NCBI GenBank assembly: GCA_903930745.1
Contig: CAIYZX010000328.1
Location: 1-6,222, forward strand
Origin: an uncultured Chloroflexota bacterium
GTDB lineage: Bacteria > Chloroflexota > Limnocylindria > Limnocylindrales > CSP1-4
Length of the DNA stretch: 6,222 nucleotides
Direction of reading: 5' to 3'
Shown: positions 1-5,328 of the stretch, one piece after another
How positions within the stretch are numbered: the stretch's first letter is position 1
How the letters are laid out: each line of letters begins with the position of its first letter
Notes under the pieces: generated by a model
Seen by the model: only the letters and a program-made list of their open reading frames with translations
Database searches by the model: none
What the model was told of the DNA's origin: nothing
Made by a program: the position numbers and the translations under genes

Positions 1-489
1 CTGGCCGCGTCCGGCGACGGGCGGGTGATCGCGGTCACGTCCGGCGGGATGTACACGCAGGCGCTGCCGCTGGACGACCTGATGTTCTCGCGCGGGACGT
101 ACCAGGGCGCGCTGGCGTACGCCAGGGCGAAGCGGGCGCAGGTGGCGCTGGTCCGCGAGTGGGCGCGGCGGTTCGGGTCCCGCGGGCTGGTGCCGGTCTC
201 GATGCACCCGGGCTGGGCGGACACTCCGGGGCTCGCCGCCTCGCTGCCGGGGTTCCGGGAGCGGATGGGGTCGCAGCTCCGGTCCGCGGCGGAGGGCGTG
301 GACACGATCCTGTGGCTGGCGTCCGCACCGCGCGCAGCGCTCGCCGCCGGGCGGCTCTACCTGGACCGGCGGGTGCGGTCGTATGACCGGGTGCCGTCAA
401 CGCGTCTGCGCGCGGCGGACCGGGAGGCGCTCTGGGACCAGGTGGTGGCGCTCACGGGGGAGTGGCCGTTCGAGGGCGCCTCGGGCTGA
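1..489 (+). CDS. Short-chain dehydrogenase/reductase, C-terminal part (5' end outside window)
   Basis: The reading frame is open from base 1, so this is the last 162 residues of a longer protein; a GTG at base 25 is internal and not a credible start. The visible part begins in the strand carrying the catalytic serine (RVIAVTSGG, Ser at visible residue 14). It continues to the active-site YxxxK (YARAK, Tyr40 and Lys44) and the post-catalytic PGW loop (SMHPGWADTPGL, about residues 67-78). These are hallmarks of the Rossmann-fold SDR family, NAD(P)-dependent oxidoreductases. The GGMY and MHPGWADTPG wording resembles the DHRS12-like subgroup, whose members are about 300 residues, so roughly half is missing. 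The substrate cannot be told. No membrane segment is visible in this part. The gene converges on the S51-like gene, with 42 bp between the two stop codons. Family assignment is firm; the subgroup is an inference. Confidence 0.9.
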   Translation: MAASGDGRVIAVTSGGMYTQALPLDDLMFSRGTYQGALAYARAKRAQVALVREWARRFGSRGLVPVSMHPGWADTPGLAASLPGFRERMGSQLRSAAEGVDTILWLASAPRAALAAGRLYLDRRVRSYDRVPSTRLRAADREALWDQVVALTGEWPFEGASG

Positions 490-522
490 TCGGCCCCGCG
501 GAGCGTCCGCCCCGTCCGGCCC

Positions 523-532
523 GGCTTCGGCC
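523..532. terminator. Possible UUCG-loop hairpin between convergent genes
   Basis: In the 42 bp between the convergent SDR and S51-like genes lies GGC-TTCG-GCC, a 3-bp stem closing a cUUCGg tetraloop, which is unusually stable in RNA. Outer GGCC/GGCC bases offer an alternative pairing. No T-tract follows on either strand, so this is at most a weak, non-canonical terminator. Its last base overlaps the stop codon of the minus-strand gene. Confidence 0.25.
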
Positions 533-1260
533 TAGAGGCGGAACGCGTCGCCCCTTCGGAAACGCTGCCGCCGATGGCCCCGCCAGACGGTGACCCTGCC
601 GCGGCCGTGGACCTGCCACGCGCCGTTGCGGCCCAGGACCGCGGTCTCCTCGTCGATGCCCAGGACCACGATCCCGCGAGGCGCCTGCAGCACGATCAGC
701 GCCGAGAGCGTCTCCGGAAAGGCGTCGTAGTGCGGCATCACCGCCACGTGGTCCGCGAGGCCCACGCCCGCGGGCCACCGGATCCCGAGCGGAAGCGGCG
801 CACGGAGCCTGGGCACGGGGAGGCGGCGGGGCTCCATGCAGCGGTCGACGATTGCCATGGCGCCCGCGCTGCACCCGGCGATGGTCGCACCACGCTGGTG
901 GGCATCCGCGATGGCGGCACCCAGGGGTGAGCCCCCCAGGACTCTCCGCAGGTGGCCGGGATGGCCGCCCGAGAGGTAGACGAGATCGGCCTCGCCGATG
1001 GCCTGGAGCACGTCCGGGTTGTCGCCCTCGGCCACGGTGCGCACGAGGACCGGCTCCACCTCCGCGCCCAGGGACGTGAAGTGGGCCATGCCCATCTCCG
1101 CCCAGCGGAGGAACGTCTGCTCGCCGTCCGGCGCGGCGGCCGTGGGGACGACGACGACGCGAGGGCGCGCGCGCCCCGTTGCGGCGAGGAGTCCTCGGTC
1201 GAACTCCGCCATCGGGGCTAGGAACTCACCGGCGCCAACCAGCGCCACGGGTCCGGGCAT
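532..1260 (-). CDS. Peptidase S51 / class I glutamine amidotransferase-like protein
   Basis: This 242-residue protein starts at an ATG with the beta-strand VALVGAGEFL typical of the S51 group (dipeptidase E, cyanophycinase). It has a second strand RVVVVPTAAA (34-43), the glycine turn YLSGGHPG (95-102), and the nucleophile elbow GCSAGAMA (129-136) with Ser131. A candidate catalytic His177 sits in MPHYD, and GIDEETAV (201-208) matches the cyanophycinase-type GIDExTA motif with a likely catalytic Glu. The predicted role is a cytoplasmic serine hydrolase acting on small peptides, possibly with an acidic residue. The exact substrate is unknown, and no cyanophycin synthetase is visible nearby. Length fits dipeptidase E better than the longer cyanophycinases. 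No Shine-Dalgarno precedes the ATG; a TAGACT hexamer lies 7 nt upstream, compatible with a leaderless transcript. It lies 75 bp downstream of the membrane-protein gene on the same strand. Confidence 0.85.
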   Translation of the reverse strand: MPGPVALVGAGEFLAPMAEFDRGLLAATGRARPRVVVVPTAAAPDGEQTFLRWAEMGMAHFTSLGAEVEPVLVRTVAEGDNPDVLQAIGEADLVYLSGGHPGHLRRVLGGSPLGAAIADAHQRGATIAGCSAGAMAIVDRCMEPRRLPVPRLRAPLPLGIRWPAGVGLADHVAVMPHYDAFPETLSALIVLQAPRGIVVLGIDEETAVLGRNGAWQVHGRGRVTVWRGHRRQRFRRGDAFRL

Positions 1261-1267
1261 CGCGGTG

Positions 1268-1273
1268 AGTCTA
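1268..1273 (-). promoter_or_regulatory. Candidate -10 element (TAGACT) for the S51-like gene
   Basis: On the minus strand TAGACT lies 7 nt before the ATG and matches TATAAT at four of six positions, including the conserved TA at the start and T at the end. No -35 is recognisable 17 bp upstream, and there is no Shine-Dalgarno. If real, transcription would start at or next to the ATG. A hexamer this short can occur by chance. Confidence 0.3.
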
Positions 1274-1335
1274 GTCCTTCGCGGCCCCGGAGGCCTCCGG
1301 GAAGGCCTCTCCCGGGCCAGGCGGCTCGCCGCCGG

Positions 1336-1797
1336 TCATGCGCTGGGCTTGCGCATCGCACCCACGAAGGACACGACTCCAGAGATCGCGAGGCCGGCAC
1401 CCATCGCGCCCAGGGCTCCCAGCGGCGCGAACGACGCATTCCACAGCCACCAGGTGGCATCGCCCAGCGGGTTGCCGCCAAGGAGCGGGCTTCCCGGCGC
1501 GGCGTCGGACAGCTGTGCGTAGATCGCGGGCAGCGCCACGAGGAGCGCGCCCACCAGCAGGTAGACCGCCCCCACGACAACGGACGAGGCCCGCCAGGCC
1601 AGCGCGCCCACCAGGAGCACGCCGCCCGCAACCAGCAGCCGGCCGAGCGACATCAGGGGCTGGAGCGCCCCCATGCTGAACGTCTTCTGCGCCTCCGCCA
1701 CGGCACCGGCGATCACCACCGCATCGACCACGGCCAGTGCCGCGACCGCGGCCACACCGATCACCAGTGCCTGCGCTGTACGACCCCCGGCTGTCAT
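1336..1797 (-). CDS. Small four-helix integral membrane protein of unknown function
   Basis: This is a 153-residue hydrophobic protein. Four probable transmembrane helices are seen at about residues 10-33, 51-68, 72-96 and 123-147, separated by short loops. The longest loop (about 97-122) is Gly/Pro-rich and contains the WWLWN cluster, which probably lies at the membrane interface. The C-terminus ends in a short basic tail (MRKPSA). I recognise no family motif or catalytic residue. The frame stays open 20 codons further upstream, but that extension overlaps the MBL gene. The ATG at 1797 is preceded by a strong Shine-Dalgarno, so I use it. The gene follows the MBL hydrolase by 34 bp on the same strand and has no promoter-like sequence of its own, suggesting co-transcription. 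That it is a real protein is likely; its role is unknown. Confidence 0.7.
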   Translation of the reverse strand: MTAGGRTAQALVIGVAAVAALAVVDAVVIAGAVAEAQKTFSMGALQPLMSLGRLLVAGGVLLVGALAWRASSVVVGAVYLLVGALLVALPAIYAQLSDAAPGSPLLGGNPLGDATWWLWNASFAPLGALGAMGAGLAISGVVSFVGAMRKPSA

Positions 1798-1800
1798 GTG

Positions 1801-1808
1801 CCCTCCTC
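1801..1808 (-). promoter_or_regulatory. Strong Shine-Dalgarno that fixes the membrane-protein start
   Basis: The minus strand reads GAGGAGGG followed by CAC and the ATG at 1797, giving 3-4 nt between the GGAGG core region and the start. This decides the start in favour of 1797 over the upstream ATG at 1857, which has no such signal. Confidence 0.7.
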
Positions 1809-1831
1809 GTGGTTCGCGCGGCGACGGGGCC

Positions 1832-2380
1832 CTAGCCGCGAACGCGGAAGGCGCCACCGTGGCCGGGGATCACGATATCGGCCGCAGCGAGGATGCGCGC
1901 CCTCCCGGCATCGATCTTCGCCTGGTCCCTGCCCAGCGGATCCACCTCCGGAGTGCGGTCCTCGCGCCACCAGAGGTGGGTCATCGCGTAGGTGGCGTCG
2001 TCCGCCTCCACGATCAGCGAGGCGTCCTCGTCCGTGTGGCCCGGCGTCAGCCAGAGCGTGGACCGGGGGCCCAGCCGGTAGCCGTCGCCGTCGTGGTCCA
2101 GCCAGAGGTCGTCCTTGTAGCGGGCCCAGAAGTCCACCACCTCCGCGTTCTCGAAGAGCGCGATGTTGACGGTGTGGTCCGGGTGGTGGTGGCTGAGGAA
2201 GACGTGGGTGACTGCCTCCGGGACGACGCCGAGCTCCCGGAGCGGGTCCAGGATCCTGGCGCGGCTGGCAACCATGCCCGGGTCAACGACGATCAACGCG
2301 TCGCCGTCCCGCACGAGGACGATGGAGGAGCCCACGCGATCGGTGGCATAGCCCGCATGGAGGAGATGCACGCTCGTCAT
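1832..2380 (-). CDS. Metallo-beta-lactamase-fold hydrolase (MBLAC1-like)
   Basis: This 182-residue protein has the MBL-fold metal-binding signature HxHxDH at 64-69 (SHHHPDHTVN), a third ligand His115 in TPGHT, and a C-terminal His174 in VIPGHGGAF. The overall wording, VTHVFLSHHHPDH followed by ADIVIPGHG, resembles the MBLAC1-like branch of zinc-dependent hydrolases. The substrate (ester, lactone, nucleic acid or other) cannot be inferred. One oddity is motif 4. The bridging Asp, usually in a GD pair, is replaced by His135 in AMTHLWW, though I believe some relatives share this. The frame is open back to an ATG at 2548, but that adds 56 residues including an Arg/Ala-Gly low-complexity stretch. 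The fold begins at MTSVHLLHAGY, so I prefer the ATG at 2380, which has no clear Shine-Dalgarno. It is probably the first gene of a unit with the downstream membrane protein. Confidence 0.88.
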   Translation of the reverse strand: MTSVHLLHAGYATDRVGSSIVLVRDGDALIVVDPGMVASRARILDPLRELGVVPEAVTHVFLSHHHPDHTVNIALFENAEVVDFWARYKDDLWLDHDGDGYRLGPRSTLWLTPGHTDEDASLIVEADDATYAMTHLWWREDRTPEVDPLGRDQAKIDAGRARILAAADIVIPGHGGAFRVRG

Positions 2381-2387
2381 GCCGCCC

Positions 2388-2393
2388 AGCGTA
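2388..2393 (-). promoter_or_regulatory. Candidate -10 element (TACGCT) for the MBL gene
   Basis: TACGCT on the minus strand fits TANNNT and lies 7 nt before the preferred MBL start, the same placement as the hexamer before the S51-like gene. Only three of six bases match TATAAT and no -35 is seen, so support comes mainly from position. Confidence 0.2.
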
Positions 2394-2414
2394 CGGGGGC
2401 GATGCAACCGGTCC

Positions 2415-2452
2415 CCCGCCCGCGCCCGCGCCCGCGCCCCGCGCCCCGCGCC
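2415..2452. repeat. GC-only low-complexity run, CCCGCG hexamer repeats
   Basis: About 38 bases made only of G and C, built from tandem CCCGCG units (about three) followed by two CCCCGCG-like units. It sits in the 168 bp between the HTH gene stop and the preferred MBL start. It looks like replication slippage and explains the Arg/Ala/Gly-rich frames seen here in several readings. It argues against the longer N-terminus of the MBL protein. Confidence 0.7.
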
Positions 2453-2467
2453 ATTCACCTCTGAATG
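2452..2467. repeat. Inverted repeat CATTCA-cctc-TGAATG (copy 1)
   Basis: Perfect 6-bp arms with a 4-nt spacer, located between the HTH gene and the MBL gene. It shares 13 of 16 bases with a second palindrome at 2546-2561. The centres are 94 bp apart, close to nine helical turns. It could be an operator pair or a dispersed palindromic repeat. Not seen elsewhere in the window as a complete copy. Confidence 0.4.
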
Positions 2468-2542
2468 GATCGGCCAGTCGACATGGTGCGGTGGTGACCC
2501 AGTACGCAGATCCGGTGCCCAACTCAGCGGCTCGGTCTCGGC

Positions 2543-2564
2543 CGTCATTCACCCGCGAATGACG
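2543..2564. repeat. Inverted repeat with 8-bp arms over the HTH gene stop codon (copy 2)
   Basis: Arms CGTCATTC and GAATGACG flank the 6-nt spacer ACCCGC. The TGA of the HTH/nuclease gene (2549-2551) lies inside it, so its mRNA would end in an 8-bp hairpin. No T-tract follows on the minus strand, so it is not a canonical intrinsic terminator. It could stabilise the 3' end, act as a factor-assisted stop, or be a protein-binding site related to copy 1. Confidence 0.45.
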
Positions 2565-3385
2565 AAGGGACGGTCCGATGATGCGAGCAGGCGCCGAGCC
2601 GCATCGGCGTAGTCACGGTACGCGGGGTGACGACGCGCTCGCCCAAGGACCGGCGCCCGCAGCCACTCGGCTGCCCTCGTCCTGGGGTTGGCCGTCGCAA
2701 GCGTCCACCCGGTCGGTGGCTGGGTGCCAGGCTGACTGAGCCACGCTTGGAGGCGGTCCACGGAGCCCGGGAACGCGCTGGCGACGAGGTCTCGATTGTC
2801 GCGAAGTCGCTCCGCGATCGTCTCGGAGTCAAGGCAGACCACGAGAATCGTGATCGTCCTGGGTCGCCAGCCCAGCCGGCGGGCAACGTACGGCGCCTCC
2901 GTCGCGTAGAAGGCAACCTGGCGCTGAAGCCCTCCCATGTCATGCAGATCCGCCTTCGACTCACCCACGACCATCGACGCATCCGCGACTCGAAACCCAG
3001 CGAAGTCGATCCAGCCTCGCGGTGCTCCGGCGCCAACCTGGACCTCCGTGAGCGTCCGGAACCCGCACCGTTCGACGCGGCGTGCATTGGATCCGTTCAA
3101 CACTGCGTGAACGCCGTCCGCCTGCCGGGCCCGGTCCTCCAGGTGGCGGGCCGCAGCCGAGAGCGTCGCTGACAGCCCCAAGGCCGCAAGGACGCGCTCG
3201 ACCACGACGAGGTCCAGGCTGGTGACCCGGCCGGACTCCATCCTTGAGATCGTGGGCTGGGACGTCTGCGCGCGGCGCGCCAGCTCTGCCTGGCTCCAGC
3301 CAACAGCACGTCGCGTGGTTCGGACGAGATTGGCGATCCAGGATCGAAGCTGCTGGTGGGCAAGCTGGGTTGGCGTCGTTCGCAT
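2549..3385 (-). CDS. XRE-type HTH protein with predicted PD-(D/E)XK nuclease-like domain
   Basis: This 278-residue protein has two domains. Residues about 14-75 form an XRE/Cro-type helix-turn-helix: RRAVGWSQAELARRAQTSQPTISRMESGR is the classic recognition pattern, followed by VVERVLAALGLS. After a short linker, residues about 105-185 carry acidic and basic residues in PD-(D/E)XK order: Glu114, then GWID (Asp127), then ESK (Glu142, Lys144), then a QxxxY motif (Gln156, Tyr160). This is the arrangement of RecB/Cas4-like nuclease folds. The C-terminal 70 residues include a WLRAP segment and a basic end, with no family I recognise. The expected role is a DNA-binding protein that may cleave nucleic acid, or an inactive-fold regulator; I infer activity only from motif order. 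GC is lower (about 62-65% in sampled lines) than in neighbours, consistent with transfer. No partner antitoxin or methyltransferase is adjacent. There is no Shine-Dalgarno at the ATG; TAGAAC lies 6 nt upstream. Confidence 0.85.
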   Translation of the reverse strand: MRTTPTQLAHQQLRSWIANLVRTTRRAVGWSQAELARRAQTSQPTISRMESGRVTSLDLVVVERVLAALGLSATLSAAARHLEDRARQADGVHAVLNGSNARRVERCGFRTLTEVQVGAGAPRGWIDFAGFRVADASMVVGESKADLHDMGGLQRQVAFYATEAPYVARRLGWRPRTITILVVCLDSETIAERLRDNRDLVASAFPGSVDRLQAWLSQPGTQPPTGWTLATANPRTRAAEWLRAPVLGRARRHPAYRDYADAARRLLASSDRPFVIRG

Positions 3386-3391
3386 GGCACC

Positions 3392-3397
3392 GTTCTA
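3392..3397 (-). promoter_or_regulatory. Candidate -10 element (TAGAAC) for the HTH/nuclease gene
   Basis: TAGAAC on the minus strand lies 6 nt before the ATG, the same spacing as the much better vapB -10. It matches TATAAT at four positions but lacks the final T, and no -35 is visible 17 bp upstream. Confidence 0.22.
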
Positions 3398-3535
3398 CCG
3401 GTCGCCACTCACCGGCCACTTATGCGAGGACGGTCAAGTAGCCGAACGCCTATGTGATGCATCCCTGAATGAACCGCGGGGTCGAACTGGCGCGCTGGAC
3501 GCGGATTGCTCGACATCTCGGGCGAGCACCCAACG

Positions 3536-3551
3536 TGGATCACGGGATCCA
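3536..3551. promoter_or_regulatory. Inverted repeat TGGATC-acgg-GATCCA, candidate operator
   Basis: Perfect 6-bp arms with a 4-nt spacer, 95 bp upstream of the amidohydrolase ATG in the divergent spacer. An XRE regulator such as the neighbouring HTH protein could bind a site of this size. That link is an inference from position only. Confidence 0.3.
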
Positions 3552-3646
3552 TACAGACGTGAATGACGCCGGGCCGGAGGAGACGGGCCGGGGCACGCCA
3601 CGGAACGGGCGCAACCAGCCCGTGCCGCGGTGGCACCATCCGCGCC

Positions 3647-5293
3647 ATGAGCATCGAGACGCCCGCCGACCTCGTCCTGCGCGGGGGACGGATCTTCACC
3701 GCCGACGCCGCCCGCACCTGGGCCCAGGCGCTCGCCGTCCGCGGCGGCCGCATCGTCAGGGTGGGCGGCGACCGGGACGTCCAGCCGCTCATCGGCGCGG
3801 GCACCCGCGTCATCGGGCTTCGCGGCCGCACGGTCACCCCCGGCTTCGGCGATGCCCACGTCCACCCGCCCATGGCGGGCATGGCGAGGATCGGTTGCGA
3901 GCTCCACGACATCCGCGGCAAGCACGAGTACCTGCGGATCATCCGCGAGTACGCGGACAGCCACCCGGACGAGGCGTGGATCAACGGCGGCGGCTGGACC
4001 CTCGCGGACTTCCCCGGCGGCATCCCGCGGCGCGAGGACCTGGACGCCATCGTCCCGGATCGGCCGGTCTTCCTCCCCAACCGCGATGGCCACGACGCCT
4101 GGGTCAACTCCAAGGCCCTCGAGATCGCCGGCATCACGGCGGCAACCCCGGACCCCACCAGCGGCATCATCGACCGCGACGAGGACGGCACCCCCAACGG
4201 CTGCCTCCACGAGGGCGCGATGGAGCTGGTCCTCAGCCTCATCCCGCCGCCCACCACGGAGACGTACAAGCGCGCCACGCTGGAGAGCCAGCGCTACCTC
4301 CACAGCCTGGGCATCACCAACTGGCAGGACGCCTGGGTCACGCCGGAGACGGAGGCCGCGTACCTGGAGCTGGCGGCGTCAGGCGAGCTCACCGCGAGGG
4401 TGGTGGGCGCCATGTGGTGGGAGCGCGACCAGGGCCTGGAGCAGATCGACGGCTTCGTGGAGCGGCGGGCCAGGGGCGTCATCGGCAGGTTCGCCGCGAC
4501 CAGCGTCAAGCTCATGTGCGACGGCGTGGTGGAGAACCAGACGGCGTCGATGACCGAGCCCTACTTCGACGGCCACGGCCACCAGACCACGAACCGCGGC
4601 AGGGACTTCATCGATCCGGCGGTGCTGCGCGAGGCGGTGATCAGGATCGATGCGCTGGGCCTCCAGCCCCACTTCCACGCCCTGGGCGACCGGGCGGTCA
4701 GACAGGCGCTCGACGCCGTGGAGGCCGCCCGCCGCGCCAACGGCTGGAGCGACACCCGCCCGCATCTCGCGCACATCCAGGTGGTCCACCCGGACGACCA
4801 CGCCCGCTTCCGCGCCCTGGGCGCCCTCGCCAACGCCCAGCCCCTGTGGGCGGCCGAGGAGGACCAGATGAGCGAACTCACGCTCCCCTTCCTGGGTCCC
4901 GTGGTGAGCGCCCGCCAGTACCCGTTCCGCTCGCTCCGCCGGGCCGGGGCCACCCTCGTCATGGGCTCCGACTGGAGCGTCTCCACGCCGGACCCGTTCC
5001 CGCAGATGGAGGTGGCGGTCAACCGCATCTCGCCGGAGAACCGCGGCAACGCCCCGTTCATCCCGGACGAGCGGCTGGACCTCGTGGACATCCTGGCCGC
5101 CGCCACCGCGGGCTCCGCGTACGCGAGCCATCTTGATGCGGCCGGCGTGCTCGCCGTGGGGCGCCTCGCGGACATCGCCGTCCTGGACCGCGACCTCTTC
5201 GACCGCGGCACCGGACCCATTGGCGACACGCGCGTGCTCGCCACGTTCGTGGAGGGCGAGGCGGTCTACGAGGCCCCCGGGCTGGACGACTAG
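3647..5293 (+). CDS. YtcJ-like amidohydrolase (amidohydrolase 3 family)
   Basis: This is a 548-residue protein, about the usual length for the family, complete and probably cytoplasmic with no signal peptide. It starts with the small beta-sandwich lead-in ADLVLRGGRIFTAD. Next comes TPGFGDAHVHPP, giving the HxH metal pair His71/His73. Further predicted TIM-barrel metal or active-site residues are Lys288 (SVKLMCDG), His344 (PHFHALGDRA), His376 (RPHLAHIQ) and Asp442 (MGSDWS). The C-terminus returns to the sandwich (VGRLADIAVLDRDLF, then a closing VEGEAVYEA). Members are metal-dependent hydrolases of amide or similar C-N bonds; the substrate here is unknown. The frame is open back to an ATG at 3563, adding 28 Arg/Gly-rich residues unlike the family, so I prefer 3647 although no clear Shine-Dalgarno precedes it. 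GC reaches 80% in sampled lines. It stands alone: divergent from the HTH/nuclease gene and convergent with vapC. Confidence 0.93.
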   Translation: MSIETPADLVLRGGRIFTADAARTWAQALAVRGGRIVRVGGDRDVQPLIGAGTRVIGLRGRTVTPGFGDAHVHPPMAGMARIGCELHDIRGKHEYLRIIREYADSHPDEAWINGGGWTLADFPGGIPRREDLDAIVPDRPVFLPNRDGHDAWVNSKALEIAGITAATPDPTSGIIDRDEDGTPNGCLHEGAMELVLSLIPPPTTETYKRATLESQRYLHSLGITNWQDAWVTPETEAAYLELAASGELTARVVGAMWWERDQGLEQIDGFVERRARGVIGRFAATSVKLMCDGVVENQTASMTEPYFDGHGHQTTNRGRDFIDPAVLREAVIRIDALGLQPHFHALGDRAVRQALDAVEAARRANGWSDTRPHLAHIQVVHPDDHARFRALGALANAQPLWAAEEDQMSELTLPFLGPVVSARQYPFRSLRRAGATLVMGSDWSVSTPDPFPQMEVAVNRISPENRGNAPFIPDERLDLVDILAAATAGSAYASHLDAAGVLAVGRLADIAVLDRDLFDRGTGPIGDTRVLATFVEGEAVYEAPGLDD

Positions 5294-5328
5294 GCGCCGC
5301 CGCTTCCCGTTGCTCCAGGAACTCGCGT

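Larger units (their letters stand above)
2377..2454 (-). other. Possible 25-codon Arg-Gly leader ORF overlapping the MBL start
   Basis: An ATG at 2454 on the minus strand opens a 25-codon frame. Residues 3-14 alternate mostly Arg and Gly (RGAGRGRGRGRG), and its TGA overlaps the ATG of the MBL gene in the 4-nt arrangement ATGA. AGAGGTGA lies directly before the ATG, giving a purine-rich but very close ribosome site. This could couple translation to the MBL gene, which lacks its own Shine-Dalgarno. It may equally be a chance frame through a GC microsatellite-like run. Confidence 0.2.
3386..3646. other. Divergent intergenic region with palindromes
   Basis: These 261 bp separate the divergent HTH/nuclease and amidohydrolase genes and presumably hold both promoters. 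I see an 8-bp perfect palindrome GATGCATC at 3456-3463 and a 6-bp-arm inverted repeat at 3536-3551. No good -35/-10 pair is found for the amidohydrolase. Long frames crossing it on both strands are codon shadows without recognisable domains. Confidence 0.5.

Noticed and set aside
2415..2452. CRISPR-like or satellite array at the CCCGCG run
   Set aside because: The units are 6-7 bp with no spacers; it is simple low-complexity sequence.
2381..2548. A 56-residue N-terminal extension of the MBL protein from the ATG at 2548
   Set aside because: The extension is low-complexity across the GC repeat and carries no fold element; the MBL fold begins at the ATG at 2380. It is kept only as a possibility in the findings.
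3431..3436. TTGACC on the minus strand as a -35 for the HTH gene
   Set aside because: No -10-like hexamer lies 16-18 bp downstream; the nearest AT-rich bases are about 7 bp away and the TAGAAC near the ATG is too far.
3410..3540. Possible tRNA or tRNA remnant, because of a T-loop-like GGTCGAAC and a D-arm-like GTAGCCGAACG
   Set aside because: I could not form an acceptor stem or a 5-bp anticodon stem around them, so the resemblance is superficial.
3563..3646. Upstream amidohydrolase start at 3563
   Set aside because: It adds 28 Arg/Gly-rich residues not typical of the family, and no ribosome site precedes it; the conserved N-terminus begins a few residues after the ATG at 3647.
3409..4303. 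Two 289-codon minus-strand frames over the spacer and the start of the amidohydrolase
   Set aside because: They are antisense shadows of GC-rich codons with no domains, and they run through the conserved coding region of the plus-strand gene.
3469..5136. A 555-codon plus-strand frame overlapping the amidohydrolase
   Set aside because: Its product is Arg/Pro/Gly/His-rich with no recognisable domain and lies out of frame over a gene with all family motifs; it is a codon shadow of high GC.
4379..5244. Two long minus-strand frames (4379-5131 and 4561-5244) inside the amidohydrolase
   Set aside because: Low-complexity Ala/Arg/Gly/Ser composition and full overlap with a strongly supported gene.
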